From contig CAZNPA010000003.1 of assembly GCA_964575095.1 (NCBI GenBank), forward strand, positions 193,272 through 257,271: 64,000 nt of DNA, given 5' to 3'. The translations under genes and the position numbers were made by a program. The stretch is from CAZNPA01 sp964575095. GTDB taxonomy: Bacteria; Pseudomonadota; Alphaproteobacteria; Rickettsiales; SXRF01. Under the pieces are notes generated by a model. That model saw only the letters and a program-made list of their open reading frames with translations, was not told the DNA's origin and did no database searches. This document shows positions 24,897 to 33,303 of this stretch, piece by piece (the first letter of the stretch is position 1; each line of letters opens with the position of its first letter).

Positions 24897-25589
24897 ATGG
24901 CAGCCAAACCAATAGCATCGCCGAATAACCTTATCGGCCAGCGCCTGAAGCTGGCGATGAAGAAGCGCGGCCTGAGTTCCACCGACCTCGCCAAACGCGC
25001 CGACGTAAAAACCTCATTCCTCTACGACATCATGAGCGGGAAATCCGCCAACCCATCGACAGTGACGCTGGCGCGCGTGGCGGATGCCCTGGGCGTCGGC
25101 CTGGCCTACCTCGCCGCCGCCGACGATGCCGAAAACGGTTCGCGTGCAGCATCAAATCCGAGGCAGGCGGAGGACTATATTTCCATTCCGCGCGTCGTCG
25201 TCAATATTTCAGCCAGCGGCGGCACGGTGATCTCCGAAGAGCATGAGGAAGAGCGATATCATTTCCGCCGCGAATGGATAGAAAAACATCTGGGCGCCAA
25301 TGCCGACGACCTGCGTCTCTTATATGTGCGCGGCGACGGCATGGAGCCGACGCTCAACCACAACGACATCATCATGGTCGACACCACCAAGAAGAAACCG
25401 ACGCCGCCGGGGATTTTCGTGTTGTTCGACGGGTTCGGCCTGGTATCGAAACGCCTGGACTATGTGCCGGGCAGCCAGCAAACGCAGATCCGCGTTATCT
25501 CCGACAATCCACAATATTCAAGTTACGAACGGTCCGTCGATGAGACTTTCGTCGTCGGCCGCGTCGTCTGGTTCGCGCGGGAAATATGA
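24897..25589 (+). CDS. XRE/S24 repressor-like regulator lacking the catalytic serine
   Basis: These 230 residues comprise an N-terminal helix-turn-helix (LIGQRLKLAMKKRGLSSTDL, KTSFLYDIMSGKSANPSTVT) and a C-terminal LexA/CI-like S24 domain from about residue 95. The nucleophile motif normally reads G-D-S-M-E-P, but here it is GDGMEPTLNHNDIIMVD, so the serine is Gly. A later lysine (VSKRLDY) is kept. RecA-stimulated self-cleavage is therefore unlikely. The ATG at 24897 follows TTTGGA; the TTG at 24876 is rejected. Its end overlaps the end of the next gene by 67 bp. No other phage gene is near. Confidence 0.88.
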   Translation: MAAKPIASPNNLIGQRLKLAMKKRGLSSTDLAKRADVKTSFLYDIMSGKSANPSTVTLARVADALGVGLAYLAAADDAENGSRAASNPRQAEDYISIPRVVVNISASGGTVISEEHEEERYHFRREWIEKHLGANADDLRLLYVRGDGMEPTLNHNDIIMVDTTKKKPTPPGIFVLFDGFGLVSKRLDYVPGSQQTQIRVISDNPQYSSYERSVDETFVVGRVVWFAREI

Positions 25590-26995
25590 TCGGTCAGCGA
25601 TAATTCATCGACTTTGCGGTAGAGCGTCGAACGGCCGATGCCGAGCGACCGCGCCGCGCGCGTCATGCAGCCGCCCGCCTGCTGCAAGGCAAAACGTATC
25701 GCTTCTTCCTGCACGCTCTTCAATGTCCTGACTTTTCCCTGATCGTCAATCAGCGCTGATCCCTTAGTCGAATGCGTGAGTTGCGGATAATCAGCGATAG
25801 TGATCGAGCGGCTTTTCTGCACCGCCTGCAGATCGGCAACGTCAAGCATGTTGCCTTCGCATAGCATCACCGCCCGCCAGATCAGGTTGGCCAACTGGCC
25901 GACATTGCCCGGGTAAGAATGATTGTTGAGCCATTCCAGCGCCGGTTCGGTGAGACCTGAAATATATTTATTCTCCGACGTCGCATGAACAACAAGAAAA
26001 TGTTGCGCCAGCAACGTAACGTCGCCCTTGCGGTACTTCAACGCCGGCAGCGCAATCGACACCACCTGACACAGGCGCAACAGCTTCTGCTTGAAGGCGT
26101 GTTGCTGCATGGAATATTTGTTGGGCGTGCTGGCCGTGCATATCAGACGCACATTCACCGGAAGAGACTTAGCGCTACCCGCAGGCTTGATCGCTTTCGA
26201 TTGCAGCATATCGAGCAGTTGCTGTTGCACCTCCGGAGCAAGCGCGCCGATTTCCTGCAGCAATAACGTACCATGGTCGGCTTCGCGCAATTTACCCAGA
26301 ATAAAATGCTCGTTGCTGAGCGGCAGAGATGATTTTTCCTGCCCGAACAACATGCCGTACGCCAGATGCTGCGGCAGCAATTCGCAATTGACGACGACGA
26401 ACGGTTTTCCTGCGCGGTCGCTGCTGCCGTGTATGGCGCAGGCGAAGCAATGCTTGCCAACACCCGGTTCACCTTCGATCCATACCGGCATCTCGGATTT
26501 CGCCGCCTGCCGCGCCAGCACCGCCGCTTCGAGAAAATCGTGGCTGCCGCCGACCATGTCTTCAATCGACATATGACCGCTGACCTTGCGCTCAAGCCAG
26601 GTGATGTAATCGCTCATGCGCTGGATCTTAAGCGCGTTTTGTATCGAAGCGCGCAGGCGCTCCGCCGGCACCGGCCGTTGCAGGCAATCATGGGCACCGG
26701 CAGAAAGCGCGCGTGCGGTATTGCCGCTATCGGCGTACAGCGTCATCACGATGATCGGTAAATTAGGCCAGGAGGCTTTCAGACTGCGAATGGCGTCCTG
26801 CGACGACGCATCGTTCATGTTCGCATCGATCAATATGATATCCGGCGATGGCTTCTTCCCGGCCTGCAGCCAGCCCATGGCGGTCTCGACGCCGGGCACG
26901 GCAACGACCTGATAGTGCATGTTATATTGCAGCATGCGCTCTTTCTCCTGGCGCTGCTCAGGAGAGGCATCGATCACAAGTATGGTTTCACGCAT
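25523..26995 (-). CDS. NtrC-like response regulator with degenerate AAA+ domain
   Basis: These 490 residues comprise a receiver domain (ILIDANMNDASSQDAI, with a possible acceptor Asp), a central AAA+ domain of sigma-54 activators (Walker A GEPGVGKHCFACAIH; SYPGNVGQLANLIWRAV) and a Fis-type helix-turn-helix (CMTRAARSLGIGRSTLYRKV). Two functional motifs have decayed: the GAFTGA loop that contacts sigma-54 is replaced (FGQEKSSLPLSNEHF), and Walker B reads LLLQEIG instead of LFLDEIG. It may regulate without sigma-54 or ATP hydrolysis. A flagellar or developmental role like FlbD is possible but unproven. Confidence 0.88.
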   Translation of the reverse strand: MRETILVIDASPEQRQEKERMLQYNMHYQVVAVPGVETAMGWLQAGKKPSPDIILIDANMNDASSQDAIRSLKASWPNLPIIVMTLYADSGNTARALSAGAHDCLQRPVPAERLRASIQNALKIQRMSDYITWLERKVSGHMSIEDMVGGSHDFLEAAVLARQAAKSEMPVWIEGEPGVGKHCFACAIHGSSDRAGKPFVVVNCELLPQHLAYGMLFGQEKSSLPLSNEHFILGKLREADHGTLLLQEIGALAPEVQQQLLDMLQSKAIKPAGSAKSLPVNVRLICTASTPNKYSMQQHAFKQKLLRLCQVVSIALPALKYRKGDVTLLAQHFLVVHATSENKYISGLTEPALEWLNNHSYPGNVGQLANLIWRAVMLCEGNMLDVADLQAVQKSRSITIADYPQLTHSTKGSALIDDQGKVRTLKSVQEEAIRFALQQAGGCMTRAARSLGIGRSTLYRKVDELSLTDHISRANQTTRPTTKVSSTDRS

Positions 26996-27059
26996 AGTCT
27001 AAAGACCAATAACAACTAATAAGGCACTTAGTGTATGGATAATTGTATATCTACGCGAT

Positions 27060-27074
27060 TTAATCAACCATTAG
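27060..27074. promoter_or_regulatory. Near-CtrA site between the NtrC-like and lipoprotein-like genes
   Basis: TTAA-TCAACCA-TTAG differs from the CtrA consensus by one base and lies 65 bp before the NtrC-like start and 68 bp before the divergent gene. Confidence 0.3.
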
Positions 27075-27141
27075 TTTCAATTTGGTGCGTTTTTTTTGCT
27101 TAACTATGGTATTATAAAACATTAGGCCATATATCTGGCTA

Positions 27142-27738
27142 ATGTCCAGATTGATAATCACCATGCCCCATATGCGCTTTATTTTACTGTTGATGGTGCT
27201 AACCACCACCTCCTGTACCGGCTACAAGTTCCGCTGCTGGTGGGGGTGCACCGACCAGACCGCCATCCAGAACGATTATATCGCCGAGCGCAACCGCTGC
27301 CGCGATTACGCGCAGCTGAAGTTAGACTTGTCTGCAAGAAACACCGGCGACCCGGATAACGACCAGTCGCGCAAAGCGCGTCTGGTGAATTTATTCAACG
27401 AATGCATGGCCAATAACGGCTGGGGCATCGTTGAAGGCAAGCAGGATAAACCGGCGGCAGCCAAACCAGCAGCCGCAGGCGCCGCAGCAGCAACGCCTCC
27501 TGCAACCAATGCCGCCACCGCCGCCGCTGACGATAAGTCGGCGCTGTCACGTTCCGCCGAATGTGCGTTTGCCCGTCAGTCAACCTCCGTCTCAAGCCTC
27601 GCCGCCGCGCGCGCCAAAGCCTGCGACTTAGAATGTGCGCAGCGTCTGCGCCTGGCGCCGGAAGCGCCGCGCCCGGCCGCCTGCCCGGCGGAAATGGCCC
27701 CCAATTTAGCCACCGGCGTTGACCGCATCGACCCATGA
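27142..27738 (+). CDS. Probable small lipoprotein or exported protein of unknown function
   Basis: Up to 198 residues. A hydrophobic segment (MRFILLLMVLTTTSC) ends in a Cys that could be a lipobox, although T-T-S-C is not the best match. The starts at 27142, 27163 and 27172 are all possible. The rest has several cysteines (FRCWWGCTD, RNRCRDYAQ, NECMANNGWGIVEG), then an Ala/Pro-rich linker and a second Cys-containing region (AECAFARQSTSVSSLAAARAKAC). The Cys and Trp pattern suggests a periplasmic disulfide-bonded protein. It overlaps queD by 4 bp. No known family is recognised. Confidence 0.65.
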   Translation: MSRLIITMPHMRFILLLMVLTTTSCTGYKFRCWWGCTDQTAIQNDYIAERNRCRDYAQLKLDLSARNTGDPDNDQSRKARLVNLFNECMANNGWGIVEGKQDKPAAAKPAAAGAAAATPPATNAATAAADDKSALSRSAECAFARQSTSVSSLAAARAKACDLECAQRLRLAPEAPRPAACPAEMAPNLATGVDRIDP

Positions 27739-28169
27739 GCGAAACCACCTGCACACGGCGTATCGAATTCGATGCCGCGCACCGCGTCATGCTGCATGAA
27801 AGTAAATGTAAGCATTTGCACGGCCATCGCTATGCGCTCGAAGCCACGTTCATCGCGCCGAAACTGGACAAGCTGGGGCGCGTCGTCGATTTCGGCGTCA
27901 TCAAGGAAAAGCTCGGCGGCTGGGTGATGGAACACTGGGACCACGCGACGATTCTTTTTGAAAAAGATAAAGCGCTGGGCACGTCCATCGCCGCGCATAC
28001 GAAACAAAAGATATTCTATCTGCCCGCTAACCCGACGGCAGAAAACATGGCGGAATATATGGTGAAGAAAATCTGCCCGAAATTATTCAAGGGCATGAAC
28101 ATCAAGTGCGTGCGCGTGCGGCTATATGAAACGCCGAATTGCTACGTGGATGCGACTAGCTTTCGTTAG
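27735..28169 (+). CDS. queD: 6-carboxytetrahydropterin synthase / 6-pyruvoyl-tetrahydropterin synthase family
   Basis: QueD converts dihydroneopterin triphosphate to 6-carboxytetrahydropterin in queuosine and deazapurine synthesis. The zinc-binding histidines (FDAAHRV and HLHGHRY), the cysteine of the active-site region (ESKCKHLHGH) and the glutamate in LYETPNCYVDA are present in 144 residues. It starts with a 4-bp overlap with the lipoprotein-like gene. No queC or queE is near, so a PTPS-like role cannot be excluded. Confidence 0.9.
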   Translation: MSETTCTRRIEFDAAHRVMLHESKCKHLHGHRYALEATFIAPKLDKLGRVVDFGVIKEKLGGWVMEHWDHATILFEKDKALGTSIAAHTKQKIFYLPANPTAENMAEYMVKKICPKLFKGMNIKCVRVRLYETPNCYVDATSFR

Positions 28170-28191
28170 CAAGGAACGAGCTTAAGCAAAG

Positions 28192-28308
28192 CTGTCGTCC
28201 CGTGGAGGCGGTCAGTAGACCGCCGAGCACGGGATCCAGGCGTACAAAATGTCAGGAGACATTTTGTGCAATTTAAAACTGGATTCCCGCCTTCGCGGGA
28301 ATGACAAC
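28192..28308. repeat. Composite palindromic repeat downstream of queD
   Basis: Three hairpins in a row: GGCGGTC/GACCGCC (28207-28224), a perfect 10-bp ACAAAATGTC/GACATTTTGT (28244-28267) and GGATTCCCGC/GCGGGAATGACA (to 28307). The outer ends TGTCGTCCCG and CGGGAATGACA are related inverted sequences. It fills the space between the converging queD and pdxH genes. Confidence 0.8.
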
Positions 28309-28309
28309 A

Positions 28310-28891
28310 TTAAGGATAAAGCCGCGTTACCGTCCACCCCTGCCCTTGCCGCGTAAATAATTCGCGGTCGTGCAGGCGGTGGTCGCCCTGGCTCCAGAAT
28401 TCGATGCGCTCCGGCACGACGCGCCAGCCCGACCAATAGGGCGGCCGCGGCACATTTTTTCCCTCGTATTTTTTAATCATCGCCGCATATATTTTTTCAA
28501 GCTCCTCGCGACTGGCCAGCGGCCGCGATTGCTGCGACGCCCAGGCGCCGACCTGACTTTCACGCGCACGGCCGTTGAAATAGGCATCGGCTTCCTGCTC
28601 GCTTACTTTTTCGGCAACGCCTTCGACGCGCACTTGCTTGAAAAGCGGCATCCAGTGAAAACAGAGCGCCACTTTCTGATTGTGTTTGAGCTGCTCGCCC
28701 TTGGCGCTTTCGATATTGGTATAAAAAACGAATCCGCGCGGGCTTGCTTCTTTTAACAGCACCATGCGCGCCGAGGGTTGGCCTTCTTTATCCGCCGTCG
28801 CCAGCGTCATCGCGGTGGGTTCGATGATGGATGTTGAGCGCTTGGCTGCTTCCAGCCAGTCGGCGAATTGTGCGATGGGATCGGTGGTCAT
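28310..28891 (-). CDS. pdxH: Pyridoxamine 5'-phosphate oxidase
   Basis: PdxH oxidises PNP or PMP to PLP with FMN. The 193 residues carry the family blocks AMTLATADKEGQPSARMVLL, GFVFYTNIESAKGEQL, VRVEGVAEKVSEQEADAYF and the terminal RLYP. It overlaps astA by 4 bp and ends the aminotransferase-astA-pdxH unit, so the PLP-forming enzyme is co-expressed with a PLP-dependent aminotransferase. Confidence 0.97.
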   Translation of the reverse strand: MTTDPIAQFADWLEAAKRSTSIIEPTAMTLATADKEGQPSARMVLLKEASPRGFVFYTNIESAKGEQLKHNQKVALCFHWMPLFKQVRVEGVAEKVSEQEADAYFNGRARESQVGAWASQQSRPLASREELEKIYAAMIKKYEGKNVPRPPYWSGWRVVPERIEFWSQGDHRLHDRELFTRQGQGWTVTRLYP

Positions 28892-29901
28892 GCCTCAACA
28901 AAACGCAGTTCGTCACCGGCTTTGACGGAAAGCGATGCCGCCGCCTCCGGGCTGATGACAACGCCGTCCGGCGTTTCTTCCAGCGCCGTGCGCGTCATGC
29001 GGAAATCTTTGAGCGTCGTGTTGCTGACGATATACAGCATGCGCGCTGACACCTGGTTCAAGCGCGTGATTTTCGCCGTACGGCTCTTGCGCACGGTGGT
29101 GATGAGCTTGCGGTCGGCCTGCATGGTGGGGCCGGCGTCGAACACATCGACATAGCCCTGATTGCGGAACCCTTCCGTCTCCAGCATGTGCTTGGCCGGC
29201 CTTGACGCTTCGAGCGGCTGGCCGATGACTTCCTGCGCTTGCGGCGCCAGCAGGTTGACGTAAATCGGGTATTTGGGCATCAGGTCGCTGATGAACTGGC
29301 CGCCTTGCGTTGCGTTGACGAAATCGGCCTTCTTAAACGGCATCTGAAAGAAATGCTGCGCCAGGTTTTTGTAGAACGGCGATTCGCCGTCGGCATCCTG
29401 CACGCCGCGGATTTCGGAAATAACCGTATCGGAAAAAATCTTGGGGAACTGCGCCAGCATCAAATAGCGGCTGCGCGACAGAAATTTGCCGATGCCGTCG
29501 CGGCGATACGCCGGCAGCAAAAACAGCGAGCCGATCTCCGACGCGCCGGTATAGTCGTTGACCATGTGCAGCACGCGCTGCTCGGAATAGATGCCCAATT
29601 CCTCCGACGCCTGCACCAGCGTCGAGAGCTTATAGGAATAAAACGGATGCTTGATGCCGACATGCGCCTTGATACCGGTCGTGCCCACCAGTTTTTTCTT
29701 GGCCACGTCCTCCAGCACGAACAGGAACGCCTCTTCGCCTTTGCCATCGGTTTTTCCGGCGAAACTTTTCACCGACTGCGCAATTTTCGCCTCTAATACC
29801 TTGGCATCCGCCGGCAGCGAGGTGAAGCCGATGCCGGCCTCGCGTGCCAACGCCAGGATTTCCTTGTGGTCGGACGTATCTACCGGGCGGACGACGAGCA
29901 T
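28888..29901 (-). CDS. astA: Arginine N-succinyltransferase
   Basis: AstA transfers succinyl from succinyl-CoA to arginine, the first step of the AST arginine catabolic pathway. The 337 residues follow the AstA pattern (MLVVRPVDTSDHKEILALA, GFTSLP, HMVNDYTGASEIGSLFLLP, then the RSRYLMLAQFP block). It lies 3 bp after the aminotransferase gene. The other AST genes astB, astD and astE are absent from the window. The related AOST family is an alternative. Confidence 0.92.
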   Translation of the reverse strand: MLVVRPVDTSDHKEILALAREAGIGFTSLPADAKVLEAKIAQSVKSFAGKTDGKGEEAFLFVLEDVAKKKLVGTTGIKAHVGIKHPFYSYKLSTLVQASEELGIYSEQRVLHMVNDYTGASEIGSLFLLPAYRRDGIGKFLSRSRYLMLAQFPKIFSDTVISEIRGVQDADGESPFYKNLAQHFFQMPFKKADFVNATQGGQFISDLMPKYPIYVNLLAPQAQEVIGQPLEASRPAKHMLETEGFRNQGYVDVFDAGPTMQADRKLITTVRKSRTAKITRLNQVSARMLYIVSNTTLKDFRMTRTALEETPDGVVISPEAAASLSVKAGDELRFVEA

Positions 29902-29904
29902 GGA

Positions 29905-31191
29905 TCAGACCTTCTTACTATAGGCAACGAGCGCCGCTTCCAGCCGCTTCAGGCCGTCTTTCATTTCTTTATCGGTGATGGTGAGCGGCGGCAGGAAGCG
30001 GAGCACATTCGGGCCCGCCTGCAATATCAGCACGCCGTGCGCGCGGGCGAGGTCGTTGATCTCACCGGCCTTGCCGTGCCATTTGGCAACCAGCTCGGCG
30101 CCGATCATCAGCCCGCGGCCGCGGATCTCGGTGAACATGCCGTGTTTTTTGTTGAACGCTTCCAGCGCCGCAATGAGCTGCTTGCTGCGGTCTTTGACAT
30201 TTTTTTGCAGCGCCGGTGTTTGCAATTTTTTGAGCGCGACGCGCGCCACCGTGCAGGCCAGCGGGTTGCCGCCGAACGTGCTGCCGTGGCTTCCGAACTG
30301 GAAGGTATTTTCCGCCTTGTCGCCGATCAAAAGCGCGCCGATGGGCATACCGCCGCCCAAGGCTTTCGCCAGCGTCACGATATCGGGCTTCACGCCTTCG
30401 GTGAAATAGGAATAAAGATGCCCGGTGCGCCCCATGCCGCATTGCACTTCGTCGAGGATGAGCAGCGCGCCGACCTTATCGCAGAGCTGGCGCAGGTGCT
30501 TTAAGAATCCCGGCTTCATCGGCACGATGCCGCCCTCGCCCTGCACGACTTCGGCCATGATGGCGCACGTGTTGCTGTCGACCATGCGCTCGATGACCTC
30601 GAAATCGTTGAAGGGAGCGTAATGGAAACCCGGCGGCAGCGGCTCGAAACCGGCGTGGTATTTGGGCTGCGCCGTAGCGGTGACGGTGGCCAGCGTCCGG
30701 CCGTGGAACGAGCCGCTAAACGTAATGATGTTGCGCGCCTGCGGCGGCTTTCCCTTGTCGGCGGCATATTTGCGCGCGATTTTTATCGCGCCTTCGTTGG
30801 CCTCGGCGCCCGAGTTGCAGAAGAAAATGCGCTTGGCGAATTTCGACGATGTCACCAGTTCTTCCGCCAGCAGTATCGGCGGCTCGGAAAAAAAGATATT
30901 GCTGGTGTGCCACATCTTCTTGGCCTGCTTCATCAGCGCATCGAGCATTTCTTTGTGATGATGGCCGAGCGACGTCACGGCAATGCCGGCGCCGAAATCG
31001 ACATAATTCTTGCCGTCCACATCCCACACCATCGCGCCCTTGCCGCGATCCAGAATCACGTCGCGCGGCTTCACCGCATGGCTGTAATATTGCCTGCCCT
31101 TGGCGATCAACTCCGCGCTTTTATTTGCCTTGCGGTTGTGGCCAATTAAGGGAGATTTTTTGACGACTTTTTTAACGGCAGTTTTTTTCAT
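29905..31191 (-). CDS. Acetylornithine / succinylornithine aminotransferase
   Basis: This class III PLP aminotransferase of the ArgD/AstC family has 428 residues. After a Lys-rich N-terminal tail (MKKTAVKKVVKKSP) come FFCNSGAEANEGAIKIARKY, LDEVQCGMGRTG and the Schiff-base lysine region TLAKALGGGMPIGA. Adjacency to astA argues for a catabolic succinylornithine role (AstC), but ArgD enzymes often do both. It starts 168 bp from the divergent 273-residue protein. Confidence 0.92.
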   Translation of the reverse strand: MKKTAVKKVVKKSPLIGHNRKANKSAELIAKGRQYYSHAVKPRDVILDRGKGAMVWDVDGKNYVDFGAGIAVTSLGHHHKEMLDALMKQAKKMWHTSNIFFSEPPILLAEELVTSSKFAKRIFFCNSGAEANEGAIKIARKYAADKGKPPQARNIITFSGSFHGRTLATVTATAQPKYHAGFEPLPPGFHYAPFNDFEVIERMVDSNTCAIMAEVVQGEGGIVPMKPGFLKHLRQLCDKVGALLILDEVQCGMGRTGHLYSYFTEGVKPDIVTLAKALGGGMPIGALLIGDKAENTFQFGSHGSTFGGNPLACTVARVALKKLQTPALQKNVKDRSKQLIAALEAFNKKHGMFTEIRGRGLMIGAELVAKWHGKAGEINDLARAHGVLILQAGPNVLRFLPPLTITDKEMKDGLKRLEAALVAYSKKV

Positions 31192-31359
31192 ATCTCATCC
31201 AGAAAATAGAAGTGCGACAGGCAAACAAAAATACCTCATACCCATTAGAAAATAAAGGGAATTTCGCGCCCTTTCCTATTGTCACACAATCTTCATATGA
31301 CTTAATTCTTGCGCGCACTTATAGTTAATTCATCTTAATTTAAGAGAAAGGATGCCCCA

Positions 31360-32181
31360 ATGTTTTCCTTGGCACAGGACCCAAATTTCATCAAAGCGCT
31401 GGAAACCGTTCTGGAGAAGGACAGGTTGTTTTGGATGCATAATACGGATTTCGATGGACACCGGCCCGCTCTATATTTTGAAGCGCTGACGCGCTTAGAT
31501 GAAAGGGATCAGAGAAACCCGCATGAGGTCGCCCTGACCGCCGCCAGGTTCTTCGACAACCATGGCGATGACATGCGCTATGCTACCGCCAATTTCACCA
31601 GGCCGGCGCTAAAAAGGGGCTATAACCCTCCCGTGGACGATTATGACGATACGCCGGATTATTCAGAACCGGAAGACCTCCTGAAACACTTCAACCCCAT
31701 GGAATTAAAGGCGCTGGCGGACACGGAAAAAACTTTCAGAACAAACACCGCCAAGCCGCGCTGGGAGCGGAAAAACCGCCGCCTGCAGGCGCTTGGCGCC
31801 GCAGTGTTGGGCGTCGGAAGCGGCATTGGCCTTTACACGCAACTTCACGCCCGTGATGTGCAAGCGCCCCCCGCAGCGGTGTCAAAAGAAGGTGCTGCTG
31901 GTCAAACCACCGCCAAGCCCGATTCCACACCGGAAGATAACGTCGTGCCTTATGTGGAAAAATTAACACCCTGCCCCGGTCCTTATGCCCTGGGTGGAGT
32001 AGGATTGTTCAGTGCATTATGCCTGCTGGTCCTTGCGTCCGAAATCGGCAAAGAAATAAAACACGCGGAAAAAGCGTCGCAAACCGATTACGAAGGAATC
32101 CTAGAGAGGATTTTCGAGCAAATCCGAAACAGCCCGCTGGAGCCGTTGCAGCCGGATCGCGGCGGCAGCCAGCTGGGTTAA
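31360..32181 (+). CDS. Unknown membrane protein with two C-terminal transmembrane segments
   Basis: These 273 residues have an acidic, soluble N-terminal half (residues 1-140, with DDYDDTPDYSEPEDLL), a basic stretch, membrane segment 1 (LGAAVLGVGSGIGLYTQ, about 145-162), a Pro/Ala/Thr-rich loop, and segment 2 (ALGGVGLFSALCLLVLA, about 210-228), then a charged tail. AAAGG precedes the ATG. I recognise no family. TTAA-rich upstream DNA does not quite fit a CtrA box (6-bp spacing). Confidence 0.65.
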   Translation: MFSLAQDPNFIKALETVLEKDRLFWMHNTDFDGHRPALYFEALTRLDERDQRNPHEVALTAARFFDNHGDDMRYATANFTRPALKRGYNPPVDDYDDTPDYSEPEDLLKHFNPMELKALADTEKTFRTNTAKPRWERKNRRLQALGAAVLGVGSGIGLYTQLHARDVQAPPAAVSKEGAAGQTTAKPDSTPEDNVVPYVEKLTPCPGPYALGGVGLFSALCLLVLASEIGKEIKHAEKASQTDYEGILERIFEQIRNSPLEPLQPDRGGSQLG

Positions 32182-33239
32182 TCGAACAGTTTCGCAAACT
32201 TTCTCTTAGCGCGTTTTTTCCAGTGGGCGCGGTGGTAGGCGTCGGAGGCCAGCAACGGCAGCACCGAGCCTGCTTCGGCAAACACCATTTGCTCGTAGGC
32301 GGTATCGACCTTGCCCCACGAGCAGGCTTCTTTCAGCGTCGAAGATGAGCACGCACCGTCGCGGACGTCGGCGACCGTGATCTGCACGGCGTATTTGTGC
32401 ATCTCAGCGTCTTTGCCGAGGATTTCGGCGCAGACCACCGTGTCCTGTGCAAAGTTCTTGGGCACGCCGCCGCCGATCATGAGGAGGCCTGTCGTTCCGG
32501 CCTTGATCTTGATTTCGGTCAGCTCGCGGAAATCAGCGATAGAGTCGATGGTGATGTGCTTTTTGGGATTTTTGACCTGATGCACGACCAAGCCAAACCC
32601 CGCGCTCGAATCGGTAAAGGCCGGGCAGAAAATCGGCACGTCGTGCTCATAGGCGAGCTGCACCAGTGAATCTTTTTTCTTGGCGCCGCCCTTGGCGAGC
32701 CACTTGCCCATTTCCCAGATGAACGCGCGCGAGGAATACGGCCCCGGCGGCAACGAGTCGGCGATTTTCTTGATGGTGTGGTCGCAGGCTTGCAGATCTT
32801 CCTCATCTATATAAGTGTCATAGATGCGGTCGATGTAGTTGTCGCGCAGCGTTTTGTCGTCGATGGCCTGGCTTCCCTGGTAATGCTTAAATCCCAGCGC
32901 TTCGAAGAAATCCATATCGACGATGGCGGCGCCCGTCGAGACGATGGCATCGACCATGTTATTCTTGATGAGGTCGGCATAGAGCTTCATGCAACCGCCA
33001 GCCGACGTGCTGCCGGCGATGGTGAGGATGACCGAGCAACCCTTGTCTTTGAGCATCATGTTGTAGATTTCGGCGGCGCGGGAGAGGTCGCGCGAGGTGA
33101 ACGACATCTTGCCCATGGCGTCGATAATCGGACGCGCGTCGAACTTGGTGATGTCGATATGCTCGACCGGCGTGGTGAGCAAATTATGTTTGAAGCCGGG
33201 TTTGTTTTTTGCCGAAGTTTTCATCGTCTGTTTTTCCAT
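32178..33239 (-). CDS. Deoxyhypusine-synthase-family protein (likely polyamine synthase)
   Basis: In eukaryotes and archaea this family makes deoxyhypusine on eIF5A; bacteria lack eIF5A, and bacterial homologues make homospermidine or related polyamines. The 353 residues include the NAD-binding blocks (TIAGSTSAGGCMKLYADLI, DAIVSTGAAIVDMDF, GLLMIGGGVPKNFAQD) and the catalytic lysine region EACSWGKV (family: EAVSWGKI). The intact lysine supports activity. It is downstream of ornithine decarboxylase, which would supply putrescine. Confidence 0.9.
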   Translation of the reverse strand: MEKQTMKTSAKNKPGFKHNLLTTPVEHIDITKFDARPIIDAMGKMSFTSRDLSRAAEIYNMMLKDKGCSVILTIAGSTSAGGCMKLYADLIKNNMVDAIVSTGAAIVDMDFFEALGFKHYQGSQAIDDKTLRDNYIDRIYDTYIDEEDLQACDHTIKKIADSLPPGPYSSRAFIWEMGKWLAKGGAKKKDSLVQLAYEHDVPIFCPAFTDSSAGFGLVVHQVKNPKKHITIDSIADFRELTEIKIKAGTTGLLMIGGGVPKNFAQDTVVCAEILGKDAEMHKYAVQITVADVRDGACSSSTLKEACSWGKVDTAYEQMVFAEAGSVLPLLASDAYHRAHWKKRAKRKFAKLFD

Positions 33240-33250
33240 AAATAAAGAGC

Positions 33251-33287
33251 CAAAATAAAATCCCCGGGCACATTACGCGCCCGGGGA
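33251..33287 (-). terminator. Intrinsic terminator or attenuator after the ornithine decarboxylase gene
   Basis: A 9-bp perfect stem (33261-33269 with 33279-33287) is followed on the minus strand by ATTTTATTTTGG. It would end or reduce transcription before the downstream polyamine gene. Confidence 0.75.
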
Positions 33288-33303
33288 GCACTATACAATA
33301 ATA

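Noticed and set aside
24897..25589. Prophage around the S24 repressor-like gene
   Set aside because: No integrase, structural, lysis or attachment-site sequence is found nearby.
31325..31338. Possible CtrA box TTAATTCATCTTAA before the 273-residue membrane protein
   Set aside because: The spacing is 6, not the 7 bases required by the CtrA consensus.
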